From the NCBI RefSeq assembly GCF_036711975.1, contig NC_091968.1, positions 25,777,001 to 25,841,000 of the forward strand: a stretch of 64,000 nt of DNA. Reading direction: 5' to 3'. Positions within the stretch are counted from its first letter, which is position 1. Every line of letters starts with the position of its first letter. The position numbers and the translations under genes were made by a program. This DNA comes from Onthophagus taurus. Its lineage: Eukaryota > Arthropoda > Insecta > Coleoptera > Scarabaeidae. Of this stretch, positions 12,741-24,714 are shown piece after piece. Below the pieces are notes generated by a model. It was not told the origin of the DNA. It ran no database searches and worked only from the letters and a program-made list of their open reading frames with translations.

Positions 12741-12761
12741 ATTCTCTTTTAGAATTTTAAT

Positions 12762-13085
12762 GCAAAGGAAAAGAAAAGGAAGTGAAAGAGATGAAAGAAT
12801 TTAAAGGAAATAAGGAAAGAAAATCTTTTCAAATAGACACAAAAAACAATAAAGGTATCGTTTTTACAGCCCCATCTTGGCTTAATTTCAAATTTGATAG
12901 AGCTGCAATTCTCGAATCAATCCCCTGAGACATAATTTTTATTTTAAGAAGGAAATGGAGTTTTTTGAATGCCTTAAATGGTTTGTACAATAATTTTTAC
13001 CTTTCACTCTTTACTTATCGTTAGACAAATTAATTTGTAATTGAGAAAGTTTTTTTATTTTAATAAAATTTTTTCTTTGGAAACT
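12762..13085 (+). pseudogene. Truncated duplicate of the Dcp2 3' end and 3' UTR
   Basis: The segment repeats Dcp2 from about 10980 onward. It keeps the GTGAAAGAGATGAAAGAATT run, the codons for the terminal Trp-Leu-Asn-Phe-Lys-Phe-Asp element, the same TGA stop, and the 3' UTR. Differences are scattered substitutions, a damaged middle (AAATAGACACAAAAAACAAT in place of the intact reading), and deletions in the UTR. It has no start or Nudix domain and so cannot be functional alone. It could still supply an alternative polyadenylation region for read-through Dcp2 transcripts. Confidence 0.85.
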
Positions 13086-13102
13086 ATTTTTTATTTAAAT
13101 CC

Positions 13103-13486
13103 CTACATTTTTAAATATAATATAATAACGGCTACTACAATAATAACGATCAATATATTTTCAAAATTTTCGTTTAAATCATCCGAACCTAAACTATCCT
13201 CATCTACTTCTTTATCGAAAACCAAATTGACATCGGATGATCTATTCTTGAACACATAAGAACACCTCGGGCTTGTCTCACTATCATTTTCTTCGTGCTG
13301 AGGCGATTCCACCTCAATTTTTGTATCTATCACAGTCTTTACCTCGCTTTTTTCATTCTTTTCGTCATTTTTCCATAAAAGCTCAACCACTTTTTCTTTC
13401 GAGTGAGTACTTAAATGATCCACCAATAAAGTACCTTGATTTAAGTACATCGAGCATATTGGACAAATTAACGTTTGGGTATTCAT
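13103..13486 (-). CDS. Small C2H2 zinc-finger protein with a C-terminal membrane anchor
   Basis: A single-exon ORF of 127 residues. Residues 8-28 form one C2H2 finger (C-x2-C-x12-H-x3-H, CPICSMYLNQ then DHLSTH). An acidic, Ser-rich middle of about 80 residues follows. The last 17 or so residues are strongly hydrophobic (ILIVIIVVAVIILYL) and end in Lys-Met, the layout of a tail-anchored membrane protein. I do not recognise an orthologue. The gene is convergent with Dcp2 and divergent from Snx27, with about 360 bp to the Snx27 start codon. Support for it being real: a clean start, biased composition in an AT-rich genome, an intact finger, and a duplicated fragment at 11395-11455 that preserves the reading order. 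Confidence 0.7.
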   Translation of the reverse strand: MNTQTLICPICSMYLNQGTLLVDHLSTHSKEKVVELLWKNDEKNEKSEVKTVIDTKIEVESPQHEENDSETSPRCSYVFKNRSSDVNLVFDKEVDEDSLGSDDLNENFENILIVIIVVAVIILYLKM

Positions 13487-13843
13487 TCCTTAATCATATT
13501 TAATTGTTTAAAAACTATTTGAGGTCATTTTTTACTTAAAAATCACAACAACTTTGACAACATCGGTTTTGGTGTTTGTATTGATTTTAAATTGAATCTG
13601 TCAAAGGTTTTATTTCAAAAATACCAATTTTAAATTATTTTTAATTAATCAAAAGTTAACAAAAACATTAAATTTAATTCAATGCTTAACAGACTTTAAA
13701 TAAATAAAGTTAAAACAAAAATTTGTATTTGTTAGATCATTTGTATTTTAGCGCAAAAATGTGTTTACTTGAAACTTCAATCTGACACCTGTCAAAAAAA
13801 TAATTGTTCGTTGACCGGGTTTGTTCCGGGGGGCGGACGCGCG
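13487..13843. promoter_or_regulatory. Shared promoter region of the zinc-finger gene and Snx27
   Basis: A 357-bp gap lies between divergent start codons. The Snx27 side turns GC-rich just before its start (GGGGGGCGGACGCGCG). The rest is AT-rich with no clear TATA box. An in-frame TTG-initiated extension of Snx27 back to 13769 exists but is probably 5' UTR. Confidence 0.5.
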
Positions 13844-16800
13844 ATGATGGCGGAAGTGGTTGTTCAAAACAGTAATAGTCCGCGAGTTTTGAACAATATG
13901 AAGCTAACTGATGGGGCGAACGGCCCCCGCGTTGTCACCATTAATAAGACGGAAACGGGGTTTGGTTTTAACGTGCGCGGACAAGTAAGCGAAGGGGGCC
14001 AATTGCGCAGCATTAACGGCGAATTGTACGCCCCGTTACAACATGTAAGCGCCGTTTTAGATCGGGGGGCCGCGGAACAAGCTGGGATAAGAAAAGGGGA
14101 TCGTATTTTAGAAGTGTAAGTAACGAAGGAATGAGAAAACGATTTTTATGAGGTGAATGAGAAGGAGAAGGAAGTTTTTATTGATTTTTGTATTTAAATC
14201 TCGTTTTGTTATTGACTCTTTAATAGTTTTTTTGTTTGGTTGGGGTGTTTTGTTGTTTTTATGGGTTAAAACACGGTTTTTTTTGATGGGGTTATTGATC
14301 TGTTTCAGATTGGAGTTTTTTTATTGAAAGTTCAAGATTTTTGATAAATTGATTCGATTATTTATATCTGTTGTTTAGATTAGTTAAATTTAAGTGTTTT
14401 GTTAACGGATTTAAATTGAATAAATTGTTTATTTTTGATTTCTTAAGGTTAAAAAAGTTAACACTTTGTGTTTCTTCTTCTTTTAATTTTATTGCTAATT
14501 TAATGGACATTCAGGTCAAACACCTTTTTAATTTATTGCCTATTTACAACATGGCTTATATAACATCTTAATTCCTTTCACTTTTTAACTCATAATTTAC
14601 TTGGATGATGAGAAATTCAAACAATGCCCAAGATGCAATTTTTTTATGGAATATCTTTGCACATTATCACCTTGTTCTTTAAGGATTTTAATTTTTTTAT
14701 TAATTAACTGTCCACCTTGAAGAGAGCAGTCAAACCAGATCCGTACATGTTCGCCCAGAGAAAGTACTTTCAAATTCTTTACCTTACCTTAAAGGAAGGT
14801 CAAATTATAAAATAAAAATTTTTTTCAACGTCTCACAATTCTCAATATTGTTCTTTGTGTCGTCTCGATAAAATGTTGAGTTATCATCATGTTTATTTAG
14901 AAAATGTTTTAAATTTTCGGTAAAATTCCAAAGATACTCTTTAATCTATCTCAAAACAACAAATTTTTATTTTGTAGAAATGGTGTTAATGTTGAAGGAG
15001 CTACTCACAAACAAGTCGTTGATTTAATTAAATCTGGAGGTGATGTTTTAACTTTAACCGTTATTTCAGTAACACAACAGGTATAAACACTTTTATTAAT
15101 ATTTTTCTATTAAATCATAAACCTAAATTTATTTTTAAGGAAGCTGAACGTTTAGAACCAACCGATGACACTCAGGGTTACTCTTACATCGATTACAGTG
15201 AAAAAAGATCTCTTCCAATAAGCATTCCTGATTATAATTACAATGAACGAGGTGGTGAACGCTACGTGGCTTTCAATATTTACATGGCTGGTAGACATTT
15301 GTGCTCGAGAAGGTATCGAGAATTCGCAAAACTTCATAACGATTTAAAAAAGGAATTTATAGGTTAGAATCCAATCAAATTTTATAACCCCATCAAATTT
15401 TTTCACTTTTAGGTTTTAATTTTCCCAAATTACCCGGAAAATGGCCGTTTACACTCAGTGAACAACAATTAGATGCACGCCGGAGAGGATTAGAACAATA
15501 TTTAGAGAGAGTTTGCGCCGTTAGGGTTATTGCAGAGTCTGATATTATGCAGGAATTTTTAACCGATCAAGATGATGAGAATAATAGTAGTCCCGTTGAT
15601 TTAAAAGTACAACATAAACAAATTCGTATTTTATTATGCATTAATTTTTTTTATTGCAGGTTTTATTACCCGATAGAGAGGTTATAACCGTTACATTAAG
15701 AAAAAGCGCAAATGCTGATGATGTATACGATATGGTGGTTAAAAAAATCAATATGAACAAAAGTACAGCTAAATATTTTTATTTATTCGAAATCGTTGAG
15801 TATAATTTTGGTAAGCAAAAAAATTTGAGGTTATGTTCTTTTTGTACTTAATCAGTTCTTTGTTAAACTTAGAACAGAAATGTATGATTTCATTTAATTA
15901 AGATGAGGCCCCAGGTTTACTAATCCTTTATTTGGGTTGGATTATAAAGAATTTGATCGAGGTTATTTAAAAATAAATAAAATTGAGGTTATGAAAACAA
16001 AAATGATGTTAGGTTGGGAATTATTTTTTTAGAAACACCACAAATCATAATTGGTAAATTAATTACAACGTAATTACTTATAAAAAGTACTTTTTAGTTA
16101 ATAATTAATTAAAATCGGTTAATTTCCCAATTTCTTATTGTACCGTTTTGTACACATAGATGGCGCCTCAAGTAATCAAATTAATTTAAAATTTCAACAT
16201 TTAGAAATTGCAATTTTATCTTAATTTCATTATATTAACGTCTAAGTGACTTTTTAATTGGTAATTTATCAATTTTTGATTTAAAATTATCTTTATTGGA
16301 GTGATTTTTATGATTTGTTTCTAATTTCAGTTTATATACATAACCTATAAAAAAATTTGTGGGTGTAATTTGTTATTTAAGTGGAAAACTTTTAGATTCA
16401 AAAGAATTATTTATTAAATAACGAGATGGAATGAACTGTAATGATTGACTACAGTTTTCATGCCACTTTGATGATTCAAAATTGATCCCCCAGCAACCTC
16501 AGCTAAATTTATAACAAAGCCGAGGTCGCTTGCGGGCGAGGCTCCGCATTATGTATTACAACCAGGGTTGCAGACACCCTCGATTAAACTTAGAACAGAA
16601 AATCGGATTATAGAATCCCGATTTTTAAGGTATCTTTATTCATTTTATACGCAAAAAAAATAAATAAAATTGAGGTTATGGAAACAAAAGTTAGGTTAGG
16701 TTGGAAATTATTTTTTCGGAAACATCGCAAATCATAATTGGTAAATTAATTACAGCGTAATTACTTATAGAAAGTACTTTTTGGTTAATAATTAATTAAA

Positions 16801-18203
16801 ATGGGTTAATTTGCCAATTTTTTTATTGTACCGTTTTTTACACATAGATGGCGCCTCAAGTAATCAAATTAATTAATTTCAACATTTAAAAATTGCAATT
16901 TTATCTTAATTTCGTTGTATTAACGCCTAAATGACTTTTTAATTTGTAATTTAACAATTTTTGATTTAAAATTATCTTTATTGGAGGGATTTTTATGACT
17001 TGTTTCTAATTTCAGGTTATACAAGTGTTTCTGTAAGTTGTGGCATAATTTTAATGAATTTTTCAAAACAATACAATTTTATCATGAAACGACTAAATCG
17101 ATTTAAATTTAACTAAAATTGCCTAGTTTAAATAAATAATATCCTTTTTTTAATATAATTTAATTAATTACATATTAAAAAAGTGAAAAAAAAATTTGAG
17201 GTTATGTTCTTTTTTTAAAGTTATTATAATTAATCATTTTGAAACGACTAAATCGATTTAAATTTAACTAAAATTACCCAGTTTAAATAAATAATATCTT
17301 TCTTTTTATATAATTTAATTAATTACACATTCAAAGTGTTAAAAAAAAATTTGAGGTTATCTTTTTTCTTTTAATTTATTGTAATTAATCATTTTGAAAC
17401 GACTTAATCGATTTAAATTTAATTAAAATTACCTAGTTTAAATAAATAATATATTTTTTTTATATAATTTGATTAATTACATATTAAAAAAAGTAATAAA
17501 ACAAAATTTGAGGTTATGTTTATTAAAAATTTAATTATTTTTCTTTGTAGAACGCAAATTACAACCAACTGAATACCCGCACAACCTCTACATACAAAAC
17601 TATAGCACAGCTACAAGTACATGTCTTTGTGTTCGAAAATGGTTATTCTCGTTAACGAAGGAGCTATCATTAATGCATGATGTGCAAGCGACTCATTACA
17701 TTTTTTGGCAAGCCGTCGATGAAGTAAACCGTGGTTGTATTCAAGCCGGGGAACGTCTTTATCAATTAAAAGCGCTCCAAGATAGTACGAGAGCCACGGA
17801 GTACCTTAAATTGGCCAGGGAACTTCCTGGGTATGGAGATGTTGTTTTTCCACATTGCGGTTGCGATACGCGTAAAGGTGGGCACGTTATAGTCGCAGTT
17901 GGTAGTCAAAATTTAAAGCTACACGCGTGCCGGGAAGATGGAACGTTGGAGAGTCAGGTTGTTGCGTTAAATTGGGACTCGATATCTCAATGGGAAGCTG
18001 ATGATGAAGCTACAGCGTTTTGTATTAAATATAACCGAGTTGATAAATCACCGAAATGGGTTAAAATATATACGCCTTATGTAAGTATTAGATAATGTTT
18101 TAAATTAATGTTTAATACTTATTTTCTATTTTAGTACATGTATTTGTTGGATTGTTTTGAACGGATAATCGAGGAGAGTAAATGGGTTGATACTGGAGAA
18201 TGA
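13844..18203 (+). CDS. Snx27: Sorting nexin 27 (PDZ-PX-FERM)
   Basis: Endosomal cargo adaptor. In the known family the PDZ domain binds C-terminal motifs of membrane proteins, the PX domain binds PI3P, and the FERM-like region binds NPxY motifs, together feeding retromer recycling. Exons: 13844-14115, 14978-15080, 15140-15362, 15413-15606, 15660-15810, 17551-18080, 18135-18203. The phases all agree and give 513 residues. The PDZ lies at about 28-122 ([28 protein letters not shown]), the PX at about 155-255 ([20 protein letters not shown]) and the FERM-like part from about 265 to the end ([26 protein letters not shown]). I chose the ATG pair at 13844/13847; only a TTG start lies further upstream in frame. 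Introns 2, 3, 4 and 6 are 50-59 bp. Intron 5 is 1.7 kb and carries local duplications. A polyadenylation signal AATAAA lies near 18981. Confidence 0.95.
15858..17020. repeat. Direct duplication of about 450 bp with filler, Snx27 intron 5
   Basis: The sequence at about 15858-16330 recurs at about 16583-17020. Both start near TTAAACTTAGAACAGAAA and share TTGAGGTTATG, CATAATTGGTAAATTAATTA, CACATAGATGGCGCCTCAAG and GATTTTTATGA in the same order. Between them lies about 250 bp of unrelated sequence, including a GC-richer stretch (16510-16560). There is no coding potential. Confidence 0.8.
17075..17530. repeat. Three tandem units of about 150 bp, Snx27 intron 5
   Basis: Units begin near 17090, 17242 and 17396. 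Each has GAAACGACTAAATCGATTTA followed by AATTTAACTAAAATT, an AT-rich spacer, and TTTGAGGTTAT toward the end. They end just before the acceptor of the FERM-encoding exon at 17551. Confidence 0.8.
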
Positions 18204-19194
18204 CTGAGGGGTTATTAAAGGAGGCGATTCTTTAATAAATTGTCTTTTTAACATTCTAAAAAAATACTCTCAACACACGAACAAAACTTTATAATATTGT
18301 AATATGTATATGCGTCTTGTGATACTTCTTTATATTTATTAACGTTTATAAATTTGAGAAAAAAGGGGGCTAACATATCAGCGTTGAGTACTTAGTATTG
18401 GTTCCTCTTTTTATGCTTTTTTCTTTTTCATATTCTTTTACAACTTCAATTTACACGTGCAATGTACCACTTGTATCACTTTTAAAATGAAAATTAGAAT
18501 TAAATTAACAAATTAGGTTTAGATAGTGATTAATAGGTAAAAATTTAAAAAAATGAAAGGTTAGGTGTAATTTTAGTGATCAGAATCATTTTTGCGTCCC
18601 AATTATTAAAAGAAGATTGTAAATAACTTATTAATTGCTGTAATAGTTGTTTCTTTTTGTATATAAATAATATTTATAACATTTAGGGGTTATCTCAATA
18701 ATTTCTTTTCCTTGGACTTGTTGCATTTGAACCCGAAAAGCAAGAATTTAGTGGCAACTTTGATTAATTCTAGGTTTTAACGTATAAAAAGAGTAAAATG
18801 TAGGGATTCAAGTTGTTAAACACTTGTATATATTAAAATATTATATTAGCGCGGTAAAAACAGAATTATTATAATGTTCCTTATATTTGCGAAGTAATTT
18901 ATGCAAGTAATTATAAAGTATAAAATATATATTATATCCGTTGTTATCAGAAATGTGGCTGTTATGCACTCAATTCTCAAAATAAACGAATAAAAATATC
19001 AATAAGTATTTTTATTTATTTAAATTTATTCTTAATAAAAAAAATTGAGGTTATGATTGCTGATTGATAGATATTATAAGATAGATACACATGTTATAAA
19101 CATATCCCCCCGCAAAGGCCTTGCTGTTACGTCATTGGAAGAATTAACATTTCTATTTTTATTTATACAGTGTAAAATTAAAAAAATATTAAAA

Positions 19195-19690
19195 TATAAA
19201 GTGAAATATTAACGGTTATAATGGGTTATAATTTTCTTATTGTTAGGTTATCCAACTTCACTCGGTTACCAGTTACCATGGTGATTAAGATCCAAATATT
19301 GCAGGTGCTTGTCAAAATTGAAATTGAATTTAAGTTTTTTAAGGAAAAAGTCTTATTTAATTCGTTTAAAAGGCTGTATTTAACTCAAAATTGGGTTATC
19401 TAGGATATTATAGACAAGGTAAGTGGATTTAAATGAACTACAATTAACGAATTTGTTATGAATGCGAGATAATAGTAAAGAATTCGAATTGTTTTAAAAT
19501 TAATAAAAATAGGTTAGAATTGATAAAAAAATCGGAATAAAATTTTATTATTTTAAGGTTATCCAACTTGACTCGGTTACCATGGTGATTAAGATCCAAA
19601 TATTGCAGTTGCTTGTCAAAATTGACGTTGAATTTAAGTTTTTTTTAATGAAAAACACATAATTAATTCGATTTAAAGATTGTATTTAAT
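19195..19690. repeat. Repeat family R4, two copies downstream of Snx27
   Basis: A ~200-bp block (TTAGGTTATCCAACTT, ACTCGGTTACCATGGTGATT, AAGATCCAAA-ATTGCAG, then TTGAATTTAAG) occurs at about 19210-19350 and 19555-19650, and again at 27845-27960. In two of these three places it abuts R1 sequence. It may therefore be the outer part of a composite element. No coding frame was found. Confidence 0.65.
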
Positions 19691-20430
19691 GCAAAATGGG
19701 TAAATGAGTCCAAACTTGACGCATTTATCTCAAAAAACCAAAAAGTTCGAACTTTCAACTTTTAATTTTGACATATTTGTCAACTTCATAAAAAATCTTT
19801 TAAAATGAGTCCAAACTCGACATATTTAACTTTAATATTAATGGAAATACAATTACATCCGGTTTGAAACGTCAACGTCAATTTTGACATATTCGTCATC
19901 TTCATTAAAAAACCTTTAAAATGAGTCCAAAGATGACGCACTTATCTCAAAAAACAAAAACGTTTGAATAAAAAACTTTAAACCCGAAGTTAGCAACAAT
20001 GAAGAGAGCAATTTAATTTTTAAATATTAATACCAACCTTAATTTTTAATTTTTTATTGTATTTTTGTTTTTATGATAAATTTTAAGACATTTTATAAAA
20101 ATTAACAATTTGTCAAAATGACATTGATATTTCAAACCGGAAGTTGCTTACATTTCGACTAATATTGGAATCAAACGTATCATGTTTGTGCTCATTTTAA
20201 AGGATTTTTTACGACAATTACTAATAAGTCAAAATTGACGTTGACATTTCTAACCGGAACCATAACTTCATTAATATTGGAGATAAATATGTCGTGTTTG
20301 TACTCATTTTAAAGGATTTTTAATGAACATTACAAATATGCCAATTGAGGTTGACATTTTAAATCTGAACAAAAGTTTGAATAAAAAAACGTTAAATCCG
20401 AAGTTAGCTACCAATTTAATTACAAGTTTT
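19690..20430. repeat. Repeat family R1 copy between Snx27 and Mus81
   Basis: Successive R1 sub-modules (TGAGTCCAAAC, TTATCTCAAAAAACAAAAA, CCCGAAGTTAGCAACAATG, AACCGGAAGTT) occur in the same order as the copies at 28.4 and 58.2 kb. It is degenerate at its right end. From 20430 to 21217 I see no gene, only the palindrome listed below and AT-rich DNA with a weak LTR-like look. Confidence 0.75.
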
Positions 20431-20647
20431 CAGAGCCAACTTTTGGAATAATTTTAATAATAAATTCTACGGTTTATTTACAGCCGAAATACAAAACAAA
20501 ATGTAAATTTTTGGCTCAACTTTGACAGCTCATAGCTCGAAAACAAAACAGTTGCGACCCTATGTTTATATAAAAAACTTGTGTCATTTTGGGAAGTACT
20601 ACGTCCTAGTAAAGTTTCTTGATTAAAAACTGAACCATACTGTATAC

Positions 20648-20697
20648 CCTTGTTTATAGATATACTTATATATTTATAGATATATCTATAAACAAGG
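20648..20697. repeat. Perfect 17-bp inverted repeat (hairpin)
   Basis: CCTTGTTTATAGATATA is followed 16 bp later by its exact reverse complement, TATATCTATAAACAAGG. It lies in the intergenic region upstream of Mus81 and could be a small foldback remnant. Confidence 0.85.
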
Positions 20698-21217
20698 CTG
20701 TATACTATATTCCATACATAATAGGCACTCTGTATATTATTAACGTGTAGGGAACTATAATATTACAGGAAACTGTATTGTTCTAAAAAGGACGCCAGCA
20801 AGAAGAAAGTAGTTTGGTAGTTAGTCGAAAGCGAAGTCACGTTGTCCTTTGTCGAAAGTGAAATAATTTATATTAGTCTTATTGTTAGAATAAATAATTA
20901 GTGAAGAATTTGTGTTTTATTGAGATACACGTCAATTATATTATACTTTTCCTCCAATGACGTCACGTTTCCTACCTCACCCCGTCAACGTCAATTTGTT
21001 CGAGCTGGATAACCTTATAGTGTGGGTTATTCAAATTGGGGTTTTTCTACCAAGGATCTTATATTAAAAGCTAATTAAACAAAAATTGACGCTTACTTTA
21101 TTAACTAAACGTTAGTATTTCAATAAAATTTATTTAATTAAAACCAAACTCACAAAGTAAAAAATTTAGAGGTTATGTTTACTGTCAGGTTATGTTATTT
21201 ATTATGTTTTTAGATAG

Positions 21218-22845
21218 ATGTCTAAAAAGCGGATAACTCTCAAATTAAAAACACCAAACCCCCTTTTTGAAAAGTGGTTAATCGAGTGGCGAGATGAAGC
21301 AAAAGCGAAAGAATCAAAAATGCAATATTGTTTCTCGACAGCTTTGCAATCGTTAAAACGATATCCAATTCCTTTAGAATCGGGGCGTGATTGTAAAATA
21401 TTGAAAGGTTTCGGTGATAAATTATGTAAAATGCTCGACGAGAAATTAAAAGAACATAAACGGAATCAAGAGAAAGAAAATTTCAATGAATCAAATGAAT
21501 CAATTTATACCCCTCAACATCGATCTGGAGATTATGCAATATTAATCGCGTTGTTTGAAAGCACAAAAGCTTCGTTGAATAAAAAAGAAATTCTTGATAA
21601 AGCTCAATTTTACTGTGATTCATCTTTTAAAATGGTTACACCCGGTGCTTGGTCTTCAATGGAAACTCTAATCAATAATAATTATGTTATTAAACAAAGT
21701 ACTAAATATTCTTTAACAGATAAAGGAAAAGTAATTGCAAAAAAATTATTTGATGATTTAATCCACAAAGAATTAGAATCAAATAAAACAACTTCAAATT
21801 TAGAACATGTTAATATTGATGAATTAATGCATTGTAACATTATAGATCCAAATAATCACAAAAATCAAACTAAAAATAGTACTAAATCAACATTAACGTT
21901 CGAAACGTTAATATTTGAACCAAATTCTTTTGAAATAATCCTTCTTGTTGATACATTAGAAACTTCCGGTAAAGATCAATCAAAAGATGATCCAATTATA
22001 AGTGAATTAAATCGTTTAAAAGTAAACTTTGAAATTCGCCATTTAAAAGTTGGTGATTACCTTTGGATATGTCGTCATAAAACAACAAAAAAAGAATTAG
22101 TTCTTCCCTATATCATCGAAAGGAAACGAATGGACGATTTTGGGAAAAGCATTAAAGATGGGCGTTATCACGAACAAAAGTTTCGTTTGAAACAATGTGG
22201 GGTACAAAATAAGATTTATTTAGTGGAAAGTTTGGGGAAAAATGTTCATGTTGGGCTTCCAATGACCAGTTTAATGCAAGCTGCAATCAATACAATGGTT
22301 CAAGATGGGTTTATGATTAAGTTTTGTGATAATGCAAGAAGTACGGGACATTATTTAAATGATATGAGTAAAATTATAAATAAAAATTATTTGGTAAGAT
22401 TATTTAAAAAGAAAATTTTGCATTAAAATATTTAATTTTAGGCTAAAACAATTTTAAGTTGTCAAAAAGAAAACTTGGAACGTTCGAATTTCAAAGATGA
22501 CGTTATTTGGGCTTTAACTTTTGAGGATTTTATGAAAATCGGAGCTAAATATAAAGTAAATTTATTTTTTTTTAAATATTAATTAATAATTAAATGTAAT
22601 TATAGGATTTTACCGTAAAAGAGATGTTTATAAAACACCTCACTTCGTTGAAAGGGTTATCGATTGATAAAGCATTAGCAATCGCTGATAAATATCCAAC
22701 TCCACGACTTTTAATTGAAGCTTATAATCAAACCGCTGGTGATGAAGGGGAAAAATTAATTTCTTCGATTACTTTTAAAGGGAATAAAACGATTGGACCT
22801 GTTATAAGTCAAGTTATTCATCGTTTGTATTCCCAAAGGTTTTAG
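21218..22845 (+). CDS. mus81: Crossover junction endonuclease MUS81
   Basis: Structure-specific nuclease of the XPF family. With an EME/MMS4 partner it cleaves flaps, stalled forks and nicked Holliday junctions in the nucleus. Exons: 21218-22393, 22442-22555, 22606-22845; both introns are about 50 bp and the product is 509 residues. An N-terminal helix-hairpin-helix region at about 10-85 starts PNPLFEKWLIEWRDEA, like vertebrate MUS81. A winged-helix segment at about 105-185 has RSGDYAILIALFES. The nuclease core has Asp245 (LLVDTLE), Asp280 (VGDYLW) and E301-R302-K303 followed by D306-D307, so the GDXn-ERKXXXD signature is intact. A second helix-hairpin-helix region lies at the C-terminus (LTSLKGLSIDKALAIADKY). 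The linker around 190-235 is low-complexity and Asn-rich. Confidence 0.95.
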
Positions 22846-23959
22846 TTTAAAATGTTTTTATTTTTGCTACTTAATTTAGTGGTAAGGTAAGAAATAAATT
22901 TATTTTTTAATTAATTCGATCTTGATAATCTCAACATTCTTGCAATACCAATTACTTCATTCTTAGTAAAAAAGTGAGGTTATTTATTGCCCAATCTTGA
23001 GAGATGGTATTATAATAAAGCTTCCGAGACAAGTTTCACCTGAGAAAGAAACATAACCTCAATTTAGTTGACAGTTACTTTTTAGTTACTCATAACTCTC
23101 TTAAAACTGTTAATATCCTTTCTAAACCATCCAAAACGCGAAAATCAGTGTCAGCTACATCTAATTTATTAGATTCCGAAAGATTTTGAACGATTTTGAC
23201 CTTGAAAATTGAATTTAAAATTTGTAAAATTCAAACTTCTGTTGTGGTTGGAGAATCTTGAAACCTCCAATGCACCGCTGAAATGGAAGGATATATGCAT
23301 CAAATACGCAGTTTCATCTAGATTAGTGAAGAATTAAAGAAGATATGAATAAAATAAGTTTTGGAATTTTGAGTAGTTCGAAAGAAATCCGCTAGATGGC
23401 GTTTTCGAAATTTAGAAAGATTTGAAATTATTTTAAGGGAAGAAATGGCGCGAAACCCATCAACCAATCAGGAGCGAGGGTTAAAAATTGAAGGAAGAAA
23501 ATTTTCTGGAGAAGGGGAAAAGGGTATATAAGAAGTTGAACCAAGGCCAACCAACGCAGTCCATTTTAGTAAGGGCAAGAGCACGGTTGAATTTTGATAT
23601 AAAAATCTAACCTAAAAGTAATTTCCTAACCTTAAATTGGTTCACCGATTTCAATTCAAATTTGACGTGGAATCACGATTTTATATAACCTAAGAAAGAA
23701 AAGAAGAAGAATTGAATTTAATTTAATAAATTTAAATATCGAAAATAAACTGAGGAAAAATTACCTGTGTTCTTGAAAAATTTCCGCACTCTCGCAACAA
23801 GATCCGATTGAAGAATAATTATCCGAACCGAAGCTTTCCCGATTCCTGTCCATTTTCTATTCCTAAGAGGGACCGATTCGATCGAATTGAGTTTCAACAT
23901 AACCTAAAAGTTATTTATCAGATAAGTGGTAACTTTCCTTAATTTAATTAATTAAGTTA
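22846..23959. other. Intergenic region between Mus81 and a transposase relic, no gene seen
   Basis: No supported gene. Points of note are a TGAGGTTAT word near 22975, a CTAGATGGCG word near 23390, and a TATA-like block (GGGTATATAAGAAG) near 23522 followed by a CCAACGCAGTCCATTTTAG stretch that could be an initiator. What it would drive is unclear; it could be a promoter relic of a mobile element. The 60-codon minus-strand ORF at 23718-23900 has no recognisable content. Confidence 0.4.
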
Positions 23960-24714
23960 ATTTTCATGTCTATAATTCAAGATAACTTACGATTAAATAG
24001 GGACGGCATAAATAATTATCATAACGAACATGTGTGGTCCTTGCAAAATCCACATGCAATTAGACCAGGAAGATTTTAGCAACGGTTTAGTGTAAACGTT
24101 TGGGGTGGCATTTTTAACAATTCTTTGCTACCTGTATGGGTGATAAATGAACGCTTAAATGCAAATATGTACAGAAATTTCTTGGGACATAACCTTTTCG
24201 ATTTTATCGACGACGTACCACTTAACATCGTTCAAAATATGTGGTATCAGCACGATGGTGCACCACCACATTGAGGAAGAGAAGTCATCGCTTGGTTACA
24301 TGAACATTTTCCAAACAAATGGATTGACAATGGAGGTCCAGTAGTCTGGCCACCACGATCCCCAGATCTAAATCCGCTGGATTATTATTTTTGGGGACAC
24401 ATGAAGCAGCTTGCGTACCATGTAGAAATTACTACCCGTCAGCAACTACTGGACAGAATTCAAGATGCAGCTAATAGCATACGGAATGATCCAAATATCA
24501 TACGTCGTGTGATAGAATCTTTACTTCGTCGATGTGAGGCGTGCATTCAAGCTGAAGGCGGACATTTCGAACAATTTTTGTAATTTTTTAAACTTATTTT
24601 TTATTCTTTAACCAAAATGAATCGGACCCATATTCATATAACACTTTTTCCTTAGAATCGCATCACCTTTCATCTGCCAAAGTTTGTCATAGAGCTAATG
24701 AATCACCCTGTATT
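23960..24714 (+). pseudogene. Tc1/mariner-superfamily transposase relic (DDE_3-type)
   Basis: One reading frame runs almost unbroken from about 23970 to 24582 with in-frame stops near 24079 and at 24272. It includes VNVWGGIFNNSLLPVW, then QHDGAPPH and PPRSPDLNPLDYYFWG. These are the second and third acidic catalytic blocks of a DD-D/E transposase, with 36 residues between the aspartates. A basic C-terminal helix ends in HFEQFL. The N-terminal DNA-binding part is missing. The sequence AATCACCCTGTAT at 24702-24714 looks like a 3' terminal inverted repeat end; I found no matching 5' end. Confidence 0.85.

Noticed and set aside
13769-13843. N-terminal extension of Snx27
   Set aside because: It would need a TTG start, and the extension is not like known Snx27 N-termini. 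The ATG pair at 13844 is preferred.
20735-20955. Solo LTR (TGTAGGG...GATACA)
   Set aside because: It has TG/CA ends and an AATAAA-like word, but the flanking bases do not give a matching target duplication and no second copy is present.
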